A DNA stretch of 64,000 nucleotides from Fasciola hepatica (lineage: Eukaryota > Platyhelminthes > Trematoda > Plagiorchiida > Fasciolidae): positions 1,207,501 through 1,271,500 of the forward strand of contig CANUEZ040000104.1 of assembly GCA_948099385.1 (NCBI GenBank), written 5' to 3'. This document shows positions 46,754 to 57,870 of the stretch, in pieces; the stretch's first letter is position 1, and each line of letters begins with the position of its first letter. The notes below the pieces were generated by a model that saw only the letters and a program-made list of their open reading frames with translations, was not told the origin of the DNA and did not search any database. A program made the translations under genes and the position numbers.

Positions 46754-47894
46754 TAATAATAATAATAATAATACTGGTATATTTCTCGGCCATAGTCGAG
46801 ATGCACGCTGTAGCGCATGATCATGGTGTAACACGTTACTCAATAAGATGGAATATTCACAAATTCAGAATATGAAAGTCGAGAGTATCAAAGATGGAAA
46901 AACAGAGCCAGCAGCAGTTTGAATGGATCATTCTGATAATTTTTTCGCGCGGCACTTTTGAACCGGTTTCGATTCCGGCCTGGGCACTGGTTCGCGGTGG
47001 AGATATCGAAAAGTCATTAACGCAGTGCTAAGGACGCATTACGAACAAGAATGCTGCAAGCCAAGGAAACCGGAGGCCCACCGAGGTTATGCAGATGGAG
47101 TAAATTTTTGAGCAAGAGGAAAAAGGGTGGAAAGTTGTGAAGAAGTATGTTCGGGAAAATCAACGCATGCGAAGAGGATAGCGATCATGAAGACAATGCA
47201 AACCCTGAATGACGGATTTACCGGAGTTCAATAAACGGAATGAGTTTTGAAGCAGGGGGGCATGAGACCAATTTTGTGAGAGTGAACACTGGTGGATATA
47301 GGAGAAACAGCAGACCATAAAAAGGTGAGTTTAGATTCAGGATCAGTAACATGTACCACTCTGAAATAAGAAAGCGCAACTGGAAGGTCTTCGGGAAGTG
47401 GAGAGTCAATTTCCAGCCGGCTACGGGTCGTAGGAAAGATAAACAGTGGTAACGGATGATAAAATGGGAAATCTCCGCATGGACTTCAGAGTTATTATGC
47501 TGTTTCACTGACAAATACATATGTATGTGTTGACACATTTGCCTTCAGTGTTATTCAGCGTCGTTTCTGGTAACGTATGGCATCGAGTGCGTAAGGTTCG
47601 TCTGGCAGGACAATGTATGTGTCGGTCGATCAGTCGAGTGTGGCTGTATAGTAGCGGCATGCGCGTGAACTGGAACTCGAGTTGGTTGCGTTTGAAAACG
47701 TTGAACGATCTGATAAGCAATTAGGTGTATTTCCTGTTGTATGGTTTGATTTCGGTCCCAATTGCTATGGTAGGTTCCACTTGAGTCTCTGTCCGTACGA
47801 GTCAAAGTGGCATCCTTGGTTAGCCAGTTTTGCGACTGAGATAGTGGGAGACAGCAAACCTGAAATAAAGGGGTACTGCAGTCTGGACGTGTTT
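46754..47894 (-). repeat. (TAA)n-headed repeat, copy 1
   Basis: Begins at a perfect (TAA)n run (46754-46772) followed by ctggtatatttctcggccatagtc. The same order recurs at 57871: taataacggtatatttctcgactgag. Further shared traces are catgatca, an atattcacaaa run and a ggtttcg-ttccgg tract. The (TAA)n at the left suggests a minus-strand LINE-type 3' end, here without recognisable RT. It directly abuts the CR1 that starts at 47895. Confidence 0.5.
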
Positions 47895-48363
47895 CCAGCT
47901 GTGGGTTATGATAATGTAATAATGAATAATAATGGTTTATTTTGGAGACGTCCGAGGCATGCCAAGTGCATAATCAGCTGTTTACAAGTGATGGAACAAA
48001 CAGACAAAACCCTTGAAAATGTGGAAATTAACATGACAGTAATTGAAAACGGGCTGAGAATGAAGGGGGGTTACGTGGGAAAGGAGAGCAGATAGAAAGC
48101 AGCAGTCAGGGTGTGCCCCTGTTGCGGATCAACGGTTAATGGAGGCATATAAAAACCAGTGAAGGCCGAGGCATAAGAGTGACAGAAACTACGGGGTTGG
48201 ATGGAAGCAAAGTGGTTAAAATTAGTGGCATTTCCATTTGTTCGGTTCATTGAGGAAGTGGCCATAGGTAGTCTAACGTTGAGAACTCAGCCAGATAGAT
48301 GAAACCGTCTATCGTTGATTGTGTCCTTAATTGAAGGGAGCAGGGTCGGAGAAGGGTTTGGTC

Positions 48364-51300
48364 TTAGAAGTCGAGGCCCCTCTCGTAAGCTATTTCTTCT
48401 GCCAAGCATATATTAGATAACTGTAGTGCACGGGTGACGCTGAGATATGGGATGAGTGCCGACAGAAATTGGGACTTGGTTTGTGAAGCTCGAAGGGTGA
48501 TGGGCAGCTTGTTCCAGACTTTAGAGTAGACAAGAAGGAAGAAACGTGACCGTATGGCCGACTTAGCTATACTAAAAGGGACAGTAAAAGGCCTGTGCCG
48601 AAGTGAGTAGGGGGTTTCACGGGAGAAGCTTACTGGGTCAAAGGAAAAAGACCGGTTATGGAGCAGGTTATACAAAAAGACTAAGTTTAGTCTTAAGCGG
48701 CGGAGCCAGAGTGGGTCAAGATCCAGATTTTGGCATCGTTCTCTATAGCTTAAAGACGTGGACCAACCAAGTAGTTGTTTGGTGAAACGCCTTTGTATGC
48801 TTTCAATCGCAACTCTGTCGAATTTCGTCATGTTAGAAAATATTATTGGGCAGTATTCGAGCAAAGGCCTGATGTGTGATTTGTAGATGCTGATGATGCT
48901 GTCCCGGAGACGAAAGGACCGGAAGAGAAGGGCCACACTTCTTCTAGCCTTGGCCGCTTGGATGGCAGCGTGCTCAGAAAAGTTGAGGGAGCAGGAATAG
49001 TTGAGGCCCAAATCGCGGACAGTAGGTCGAATGGCTATTGGGGACCCACCAAGAGTTAAGGATCCAGGGGGCAATTGGAACTTGTAGGTTAGGACCTCGC
49101 ACTTATCAGTGGAAAAGCTCATCCTCCAGGTGTGGCACCAGCGGTCAAGTGCTGCGAGGTCAGCGGAAATGTTGCAAAGAGTATGGGTAGCATCATTGGA
49201 ATTGAAAGAGTAAACTATTTTTATATCATCTGCAAACAAGAATGGCGTGCCATGGCGTACTAGATCCAACGCGTCGTTAATGTACATCAGAAATAGGAGA
49301 GGACCCAGTACGCTTCCCTGTATAACGCCACTTGTAACAGGTTTCGGTTTAGAAGTATGTCCGTTGGCGAGGACCACTTGCGAACGATGAGCAAGATAAG
49401 ATTTCAGCCAAGAAAGCAGCGGGTCACCAATGCCGAATGAACGAAATTTGGAGATAAGATGCAGGTGTGGAACACGGTCGAAAGCCTTCGACAGATCTAG
49501 GTAGACAACTACTAAAGCCTGCCCGCTATCAACAGCCTTAGTGACTAGGTTGAGGAAGCCAAACTGACATGTGGTGCATGATCGCGATTTGAGGAACCCG
49601 TGCTGCCTATCGCTAAGAAGGTTAGAAGCGAGAAGATGGGTGGTAATGCCATCTTTGATAATCGTTTCCATTATTCTGGAAATGATAGGAGTATGGTTGA
49701 TGGGGCGGTAATTAGCAAGTTCGTGGACAGGTCCTTTTTTATGTCGTGGGATGATGACTGAACGCTTCCAGTTCGACGGTACCAAACTAAATTTCAGTGA
49801 CAAGGTGAATAGGTTCAGTAGTAAAAGTGGAAGGTCCGATCCACCGTTAATGATTGCAGCTGGGGGCAACCCGTCTGGTCCAGGACGCGCAGATGCTTTA
49901 TAACGTGAGATGAGCCTGGAAATAACGTTTACTTCAAAGGTTAGGGTAGATAAGAAAGAGCTGGTAATAGCCAGAGGATTTGGGGGTGCTGTGTCTGAGG
50001 CCAGGGCCATGGAATTGGCGAAGTAATGGTTGAAGGCCTCAGCGATATCAGAAGGGGAGGTGGCCGAAGTTTTATTCGGTAACACGACATATTGGATCAT
50101 AGTATCCGTTGCCGAATTCCTAGATTTGTGTAGGAGTGAGAGTTTCAGTGCTTTGTTGGGATGCCTTAGGGCTTTGGATTCTTCGTTGCGGATCTGTTTT
50201 TCCCTTAGGTCCCGGATAATATCAATAAGACGCGTTAGCCTTATGAAAAGAGAGAAGTCGTGGTTTTGGAGGTAAAGTCTTTGCATCTTAAGGTACTTTT
50301 GTTGGAGGGATGCAAGCTTGGACTTCCTAAGGTAGGAGTTTTGGGATATTGGGCTAAGTTTCTGGAGGCAGTTTCCCATGTTAAAGTAAAAGTGATCAGC
50401 CGCTTGTTGGGGGTCAGCCGTTAGAAAAAAACTGCTCCAATCTTGATTATGGATGAGATTGGGCAGAGGGTTCCAATTTAATCGGACGGGATTGTTGACT
50501 GGGGTCAGATAGTCTGATGGATAAGGATTGAAGGAAAGGTTACCGGCCACTATCTTATGGTCGCTACCCGGAAATTTATTCAGAACGGAAACCGAAAAGT
50601 GGGAAACGCTGTGGGTGAATATAAGATCTAGTATGTTGGCGTTTCTAGTAGGAGTTTTAACGTGTTGCACCCAGCCCCCAATGTGAGTATGGGACACAAA
50701 GTCTATTAGGTTGGGAGGTGCCGTGAGGTTTCTCCAGGATATTTTAGGCCAGTTAAAATCACCGGCTATGATTTTCGCTGCCGAAGGTAGTAGTGAAAGG
50801 TAATCAAAGGCTTCAATTAAAGAAGTTAAGTCTGCAATAGTAGATGAGGGCGGGCGATAGATACAGCCAATGTGCATGACTACAGTTGAGAACCGAATTG
50901 TGAGCCATAGAGAATCCGGAATTGAGTCGAGTGTGGCATGTCTGATGGAGACCACTGAAAGGGCGTGCTGTACGTACACAAGGCACCCACCTCCGCGTCT
51001 TTCGATCCTATTTACCCTAAAAGCCTTGTACCCTTCAAGCATAATTTCGCTTGTGCTGGTGTGTTCGGTGAGCCAGGTTTCAGTAATAAAGATGATGTCA
51101 GGACTGGAGGTTATGACATAATTTTTTAAGTGATGAAGCTTATTTAAGACGGATCGCGAGTTAAATAAGATGAATGACAACCCACTCATGTGGAAGTGAG
51201 TGTCAGGGTTAGGTAATGTATGGGAGTTGTTGGTTCGAGGAAGTGCACGGTGAGGGGCGTGAGTTGGAGCTATTACCGAAGAGGAGGAAAAGTGAGCGTT

Positions 51301-51759
51301 GGATGCCTCCGCGATGGCTTCGGAAGCACCAGCCGCCGACGAACCGGAGGTAATTAATTTAGGGTTATTACGGGGTGAAAGAGAAGACCTTAGACGAAGT
51401 AGTCCTGCCACTTGTCCTGATTCGTTGGGATCGTTCAATGCCCCAGCGCAGTGATAGAATACGTGGTTATGGAAGGTATTGGCTTGCTCACGTGACAACC
51501 TTGGCATTGGTTGTTGTGTGGTAAGAGCAGGCCTCAGAGGGTAGGGACTATAAGAGTTTGGGGTGGCTTCGCCGCCCATCGATGCGACTTGCCCGGGTGA
51601 GGTAGGATAGGAATCGGCGGTTGGTAGGGGGGTTATATGGAGGTCATCAACGAAGGAGGTATTGGTAATACGCAGTGTTGGGTAGTTGGCCTTCGGAGTT
51701 CGGTGTGCTATCGAAGGTATGAACGACTGGTAAGGTGTCGGTATTGAAAAGTGGTTCAT
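48364..51759 (-). CDS. CR1 ORF2: endonuclease-reverse transcriptase, 1131 aa
   Basis: Uninterrupted 1131 codons. Residues 1-190 form a Ser/Pro-rich N-terminal extension. The APE-type endonuclease starts at about 191 (FILFNSRSVLNK), with FITETWL, GCIYRPP, IIAGDFNWP (about 335), NILDLIFTH and PGSDHKIV (about 398). Linker: ALRHPNKALKLS. RT: RSVIIPRHKKGPV, YRPINHTPIISRIMETII, QHGFLKSRSCTTC, VYLDLSKAFDRVPH (about 753), GVIQGSVLGPLLFLMYIND (about 815) and FLFADDIKIVYSF (about 842), then the thumb and a C-terminal SKVWNKLPITLR domain. All expected catalytic residues are present. It nicks DNA and copies its RNA into the nick. The protein is longer than many CR1 ORF2s because of the N-terminal extension. 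Confidence 0.93.
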   Translation of the reverse strand: MNHFSIPTPYQSFIPSIAHRTPKANYPTLRITNTSFVDDLHITPLPTADSYPTSPGQVASMGGEATPNSYSPYPLRPALTTQQPMPRLSREQANTFHNHVFYHCAGALNDPNESGQVAGLLRLRSSLSPRNNPKLITSGSSAAGASEAIAEASNAHFSSSSVIAPTHAPHRALPRTNNSHTLPNPDTHFHMSGLSFILFNSRSVLNKLHHLKNYVITSSPDIIFITETWLTEHTSTSEIMLEGYKAFRVNRIERRGGGCLVYVQHALSVVSIRHATLDSIPDSLWLTIRFSTVVMHIGCIYRPPSSTIADLTSLIEAFDYLSLLPSAAKIIAGDFNWPKISWRNLTAPPNLIDFVSHTHIGGWVQHVKTPTRNANILDLIFTHSVSHFSVSVLNKFPGSDHKIVAGNLSFNPYPSDYLTPVNNPVRLNWNPLPNLIHNQDWSSFFLTADPQQAADHFYFNMGNCLQKLSPISQNSYLRKSKLASLQQKYLKMQRLYLQNHDFSLFIRLTRLIDIIRDLREKQIRNEESKALRHPNKALKLSLLHKSRNSATDTMIQYVVLPNKTSATSPSDIAEAFNHYFANSMALASDTAPPNPLAITSSFLSTLTFEVNVISRLISRYKASARPGPDGLPPAAIINGGSDLPLLLLNLFTLSLKFSLVPSNWKRSVIIPRHKKGPVHELANYRPINHTPIISRIMETIIKDGITTHLLASNLLSDRQHGFLKSRSCTTCQFGFLNLVTKAVDSGQALVVVYLDLSKAFDRVPHLHLISKFRSFGIGDPLLSWLKSYLAHRSQVVLANGHTSKPKPVTSGVIQGSVLGPLLFLMYINDALDLVRHGTPFLFADDIKIVYSFNSNDATHTLCNISADLAALDRWCHTWRMSFSTDKCEVLTYKFQLPPGSLTLGGSPIAIRPTVRDLGLNYSCSLNFSEHAAIQAAKARRSVALLFRSFRLRDSIISIYKSHIRPLLEYCPIIFSNMTKFDRVAIESIQRRFTKQLLGWSTSLSYRERCQNLDLDPLWLRRLRLNLVFLYNLLHNRSFSFDPVSFSRETPYSLRHRPFTVPFSIAKSAIRSRFFLLVYSKVWNKLPITLRASQTKSQFLSALIPYLSVTRALQLSNICLAEEIAYERGLDF

Positions 51760-51764
51760 CAGGG

Positions 51765-52337
51765 CTAGAAGAGACGAAAGATTGTGGGATTGTATGCCAC
51801 AGGGTGGGGAAAATTTACTCGGAGGGGGTTTGTGGATGTATCCTGCGCGTAAAACGACTGTGGTGGAGCAAAACGAAAATTTTGGTATGGTAAAGGAACT
51901 AGCGGAATAAACGGTGGCGGCACGGAAAAGTTAGGAAATGAAGAGCTAGGCAGATGCAGCTTTGAATAATAGCTGTGAAGTGCTTTGCGAGCATCGTCCG
52001 TATAAATGCGCGTAGAGCGGGGATTTCGCTGGTAGGAATAACGGTTTGAGAAACAATCTATTTTGGGAACAGAAACTGTAGGTCCCGGCATTAGTGACAT
52101 CTCACAAGGGTGTCTGTTCGCTTCTAATCTTTGCATGACATTAGGGGTGCAGCCTGGTGATATAAGGCGGTCGTTGCCTAATGAACTAAATGTTGAGGTC
52201 TTCAGTAGGGATGGAGTGTGGGTTGCCGAATTCTGGATTTGCGGCCAAGTGTTACCGTTGCTATCGACACTCTGCATTGGGGGCTGAGTGTAGATCGTTA
52301 CCAACTTTCGGCCCATTGGTGATAAGTTAGGTTGCAA
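51765..52337 (-). CDS. CR1 ORF1, C-terminal part
   Basis: 190 codons open, rich in Ser, Pro, Thr and aromatic residues (FPNFSVPPPFIPLVPLPY). No ATG begins it: the frame continues upstream to at least 52440 with NQTCQNSGHTPVSKLPRSS. It therefore looks like the downstream part of ORF1 after a frameshift. It ends five bases before the ORF2 ATG. LINE ORF1 proteins bind RNA; no classical domain is visible in this part. Confidence 0.65.
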   Translation of the reverse strand: MQPNLSPMGRKLVTIYTQPPMQSVDSNGNTWPQIQNSATHTPSLLKTSTFSSLGNDRLISPGCTPNVMQRLEANRHPCEMSLMPGPTVSVPKIDCFSNRYSYQRNPRSTRIYTDDARKALHSYYSKLHLPSSSFPNFSVPPPFIPLVPLPYQNFRFAPPQSFYAQDTSTNPLRVNFPHPVAYNPTIFRLF

Positions 52338-52381
52338 CGGTGAGGTTGTGTCCTTAGGTACGCTACTTCTTGGCAGCTTGC

Positions 52382-52690
52382 TTACGGGTGTATGCCCTGA
52401 ATTCTGACAGGTTTGATTCGAACGAAAATACCTGGAAATGGTATGGTGCGGTCGCGCGGATGGGTTTTAGTCGTGGCTATGTAGTGTGGACAAGAACGAC
52501 CACACTTTGATTTATGTGTCGCCTTGGGAGAGTGATGCAAAGTTGTTAAGTCAGGGAGGCTACGCGAGTTAGGTAGCTGCTTCTGATGCACAGAGCTAAG
52601 CTGTCTGGCAGGACTTAGTGGATTCAAGTCCCAGGCATCTGCGACACTATTGACGAGCCTAGGGCGCTTGGAGACTGGTGGATTTGGAGT
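52382..52690 (-). pseudogene. CR1 ORF1, N-terminal part (other frame)
   Basis: Open from a stop near 52690 to TAA at 52382, with SKRPRLVNSVADAW, ARQLSSVHQKQLP and KSKCGRSCPHYIATT (a CxxxC pair). A further Cys lies in NQTCQNSG in the frame of the downstream part, so a single-base indel near 52430 may split a zinc-finger-like ORF1. No in-frame ATG is seen, so the start or the 5' end may also be damaged. Confidence 0.5.
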
Positions 52691-55600
52691 TCAACCAACC
52701 AAACCAGGCCCCTCTGATTGACTGAGTCTTCCTAGGGCATGCGGCCACAAAGCTGTGCCTCGCCGTGTCCCGCGTAGTGCCCACTGAACCGCCACTCCAC
52801 TTTCATCTCAGGAGCTTTTCACCAGTTGGACTGCACCTTGCAATAAGCCTTGCAACTGAGATGGTGGACGAGATTTCCTTTTTCTTCTTATATCTAGCAA
52901 CACTTTGGCGTGGATAGTTATCTAGACTTCAGTCAGAGAGAAGGCAAGAAAATGCAACTGCACACCAAAGAATTACCGAGAAACTCAGCTGATACACTTA
53001 TGCTGGGTGGGAGGTTTTGGGCCCGACAATGAAAAGTAGATTTTGTGCCGTTGTTGTTGGAATAGAGTTTGAAAAGAAAACTAGAACTCATAAAAGCAGA
53101 ACAGTTACACTTGAATCAATCTAGGTATAAGGAGTGAGTAAACCTGGTAGCGCACTGCTCATACGCGTCCAGATTCAATTAGCACTACCCGGAATTCGGG
53201 TCATTTAAGAGTGGCAAATACATTCAACCAAGAAGAGAAAAGCCAAGGAGAAATCATTTTAAATCCTCTTCAGTAGACCGATAAAACTACCGGTGAACTT
53301 TGTGGGAGAACGCGAAAAGCCGATAGAAGGGAGAGCAGTACTTCGCTCATGGTGAAAATGGCCAGGCTTTTGTATCCTTTAAGACATTTTGCATGGATTG
53401 TTGAAAGTGTTTGAGATGTGAGACGGTTACCAACTTATCCCTATCCGTCAAGAGTGGATGATGAGAGGTGTGATAGGGAGCCACATGACTCAGGCTCGGA
53501 ACTGTTGGGACAAGTAGACAATTTTAGGCATGAACCTGGCCGGGGTGGCCGTGATTACATATACAGGTGGCAGCTGCGAACACTCAAGCTAGACCCTTGG
53601 GGGCCGAGGTCAGAAAGGTTTCCCTTGGGGAAGAAACGTGACCGTAGGTCAAATGATCTCAAACAATCCGGTCATCCTAAGCCTATCTGATATTTTCAGG
53701 ATTGCTTCAAGTGTACTGTTGCTATGAAGCTCCCTAAAGCTAACAAATGTCGGCTTTTGTTCCCGACCCTGCGGATGGGGATTTCTGAACCGTAGTTTCG
53801 GCCACTGTGGGCTGGCGTGATAACGCAGATGATCTAGGAGACCTGGGTCGGAGCTTTGGGAACGGTCTCTTTCTTGGATGAGACGTGAAACATCTTCTTT
53901 AAGCGGGCTGTCAGGGCGTACGGACTAGCTCTGACTCGTATGCAGAAAATCCTTGGCAAATATTTCCGCATGAGTGTCAATGTTCCGACAACGTGAATTC
54001 ACCATTAAATGTTGTACGTTTTATACCGCACACCAACAGACATTTGAATATTGTTTATATCTAGATCTTCAACCGTGACTCGTTTTGGACATGGCCTCTG
54101 ATTCTGCCTTTGTGATTGCTTTTGGTCTTGAGCTTTACTGAACTCTGGTTTTGTTTGCTTATCGTTTTGGCTCGTTTACTTGAACTTTATGTGTACCCAG
54201 TCAACCTAGTACCACTGACCATTAGAACCAATCTTGTTTTTCTTTGGGCTCCTTGGGGTTGTCTACGATCCACTCTTATTCCGAATAACGGGTCACTGCA
54301 CTCTATTTGATGCCCGGAAGAGAAAAACAATCAGTTGGGTCAGGAAGGGAGCAATAAGAGCTCTAGACAGGAAATAATCCGATGAGCCTCTGGGGCGGTT
54401 CTAAGCTTCTCCGATTTTTCAGGTATTGCTACATCCATTGGTCCCGTCAGAGCTGTCTCGTGCTTCTCGTCAGAATTTTTAAAACTCATGGATGCTTGCA
54501 TGCATAGACGAGGTAATTATGAACCATAAATTCACCTTTAGTTGTCCGGGCAGCAGATAATTGTGGATCGAACACAACCCAGGGGTTAACCTGTTAAAGA
54601 AAGCTCCAAATGAATTACAGCAGATCCATAAGCAATGCTTAGAGAGGAACGTCAAGCAGCAGTTGAGAAACCACTGCCAGCAAATGCATCTTTCGTAGAT
54701 CTGCCAAAAGTCGCCATGATGACAATGGACTGGCATACGAAACATAAATGTAAACTTATAAAACGGTTGGAAACTACCTCGAATGTATGATTTCGGGTGC
54801 CGGACAAAAAACGTCTATGCCTAACGCGTCGTTGCCTCTGACCTCCGGCAGGAGCAATGGTGGGCCGCTCCATGTTAACTCCCGAAGTGAGCTGCCGCAG
54901 ACTGGAGGGCTGTTATTAGCTTCATCAGGCAGGTAAACTCGTCAGTGATGTGCATCTTGAGGTCGGGCTCTTCAAGAGAGTTGTCCGCTTGTTTGCCGGT
55001 CTGATGGTAAAATGTAAAACTGTAGCACTGCCCTAAACCGTCTGAGCTATTATTCAAGTCCGAATGCAGTGCGCGGACCAGAATTGACTGTCAGCTGCCT
55101 ACCCGTGGAATTGCAAAGCATTTGGGATCAGTAAGCGGAAGACCCACTGTGATAGACTCGAAGCCACACACGAAGATCTAACAGAGTACATGGACTGGCA
55201 CTCAAATACTGCAAACAAGGGATATAACCAAGCTCAAGTAACCTTGTTCCACTCATCGACATTCATACCAAACAACATTATTTGATTTGTATGGACCATC
55301 TTCACAGGAGCTCCGATCATCCGTTTCATTGCACTAATTCATCCAAACCTTTGTCACAAATGGCGCCCTCGTTGCTGCCCCGGGCTTTGGTTGCTGAGTT
55401 TGAACTTTGTTCTGAAGGTATGAGTTAGTCTTACTTTCTGTTTCTAACCCTTTGCTGCCACTCGGCTACCGTTGTTGATTCAGTATTAAACTTGGGAGCC
55501 TTGGAGCCCAGGAGGAATGCCATTAGGGTTTGGCCACTGAAAAATTGCCAAATTTGTTGGATACAGTGACGTAGTCTTTTGAAAAGGATATAAATTTCAG

Positions 55601-57870
55601 CGATGTCTGAAACGGAGGCTGAACATTCATCAAAAGCCTGATTGGATGGACATTACCATGCCCCATAGCCTTGGCAACCTTTGAAAAGCGAAATTATGAG
55701 GCAGCTAGGCAAACCGTTCAAAACAAAAAACGTGCTCGGCAGGTGAACCATCCTCATCGGCCCATAAATATTAGTCATTTTTCTTGCTCGGGCTCTTGTA
55801 TATAAGGCCGTTCTAGATTTGGCTCAGTTCCCTATAGAGCAGGAACTGATCCGTTGCTAGCAGAACTGGAGGATTGGCAGTTTGCTGGGCAGTCAGAGTT
55901 AGGCAGGCAATGTAAGACCCTCGAGGTAGGAACAAAACGGAAATGGCAAAATTGCTTTTGACTTCCGCTGAGGAAGAAAAATACAGTTGCCGGAGGCGAA
56001 TTAAAGGGGGAAGTTCTTCAAAATTCTGTTCCACAACAGGTGTTTCACAGCGGACCTTTATGTTACCCTCTTCTCCAATTTTACCTTTTCCGTGCGTACA
56101 CACAGTGACCGCTTTCTTGCTTAGTATGCTCACGGCGTGGCTTTTGGTAAGCCTCGGTCTATTAGGACCCATCGAATGCTTGCAGCGACAAATCATTGAA
56201 ATTCCCAACCCGTCCCCTTGTTCTTACATAAAAATGAACCTTTTCAGGTGCTCCTATACCTTATTTTGTAGTCACAATGGAATTACACATTCTGACCTCC
56301 TTGCTTCCGGTTTCGACCCACTAATAAGCGGTTTGCTCTATGCTAAAACATCATCTACAAAAGGTAATCGAGGTCACTATAGTTGGTGATCTTACTGGTC
56401 CCATCAGGGTTTCAAAAGACAGACTTTTGACATTCCTCGTGCTACTCTTGATTTTTTTCCTACTGGGCTCCACTTATTCGAGTGTTCGATATTCGAGTGC
56501 ATCTTGCCTTTTTAGCTTTATACTCCTCCCGTTATCTTCCCAGATTAGTTTGTCAAGGACTTTGAATTTAATGTCGGATCCATCAAGCGTCTTACACTTT
56601 GTAGTAGGATCTTGTACGGCCAGCTCTATCAACACAGCATCCCAGCACCTACGTGCTTATAAAACTTTGCTTCCAGGGCAATTGAAAGCCAAAAACTTCC
56701 TCTTAACCCTGGTCACAGTAAATGAGTTCCTGCGCCCTCGAGCATGTCCATCGGCGAACACCTGTTCGGCCGTGCTTCTGTTTGCAACTCACCTACTATT
56801 ATTTATCTCGCAAGACTCCTCACCAACCCTGAAACTGTCACAAAAGAACTGAAAAAGGGTTGATATTATTATTATCATCATTTTCAAGCACGTTTCTCTG
56901 GGTATTGCTGTATTCAATATTACTGTGGCCACTGAATGTTCATATCTGGATGCATAAACCATCCGAGTGACTTGATCTCGAAGTAAGTCCAAAAGTTAGC
57001 TAGAACACGGGAGTTAGGCGAACAAATCTTCGGAGATTTTATTCTCAGCCTCTGGTCGGAAATATCAAAAACTGAGCATGATCTCTGTAGCGTATCATTC
57101 TGACCACCTAAATCAGAATTAGAATCACTTTTGGTCTGCTTTTCCACCTTTTCGAGGTTTGTGTAAGGGCTCAAACATCACTTTGGAGGTAGACTGCGAG
57201 ACCATGGCCGGCCTTTACATTATCTGATGGATTGCTACAAGAGGTAAGCAAAAGGCACCATCTCAGAAGGTTCCGTTGTCCACGAGACTAGCACAAAATA
57301 AAGTTTAAGAACTTTTGGAGGATTTGTGTGGACGAGAACAACTTGTGGCTCTTTCTCCGGTTGACTGCTTGCTGCGAAGTTGGAAACCCGTGGTTGAATT
57401 TCGAGATGCCCTGACTAAGCTGTCATTGAAATTGCTCGTTCGTGAGGTAGGGCCCACGCGGATGGATGGCGGGTTAGACCTCAACCATGAAACGGATTAT
57501 TCGAGCTCTGCTTACACGTCTCATTGAATCGTGGGCTAGGACCTCTGATGATGTTTTGAGGAGAGATGAGCCCATCTTCCAGGGCCTGCAGCACTTACTG
57601 CCCCTTGAAGTGATGACTGCTCCAGCTAGGTTTGCCGAACTGATAGCCGATGAGAAATTTCAAGGAGGCTCGCAGCCACCTTTCCGGAGGGGTTGTATAC
57701 CAAACCAAGCAGAGAAGCTAAACTCTGTACTCAAAAACAGGGTAATTCGTTGGTAGCTGCAGGTGATAGGAGCCTGGTGCGCAGCGGAATAAGCGTACTC
57801 GAAAAACTTCAACGTCCTCTATCCTGCGAAAACCTGGCCGTTAGCCACCTAAAAATCAAGGCTTCTTCCG
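52691..57870. other. 5.2-kb region without recognised genes
   Basis: Contains frames up to 170 codons on both strands (for example 55943-56389 and 56340-56852 plus, 55813-56208 minus), none with a family signature I know. Two short exon-like pieces flanked by splice-like sites (55360-55417 and 56272-56363) do not join in a common phase. The left few hundred bases may include the 5' UTR of the CR1 ending near 52690. Confidence 0.45.

Larger units (their letters stand above)
47895..52690 (-). mobile_element. CR1 LINE with intact ORF2
   Basis: Minus strand. It has a 3' end with TAA-like repeats at 47910-47933, a ~430-bp 3' UTR, an uninterrupted ORF2 (51759-48364) and, immediately upstream, ORF1 in two frames (52337-51765 and about 52690-52382). 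ORF1 ends TAG at 51767-51765 and ORF2 starts ATG at 51759, five bases later and in another frame. The 5' end near 52690 is approximate. It is the best-preserved element in the window and probably a recent insertion. Confidence 0.9.
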
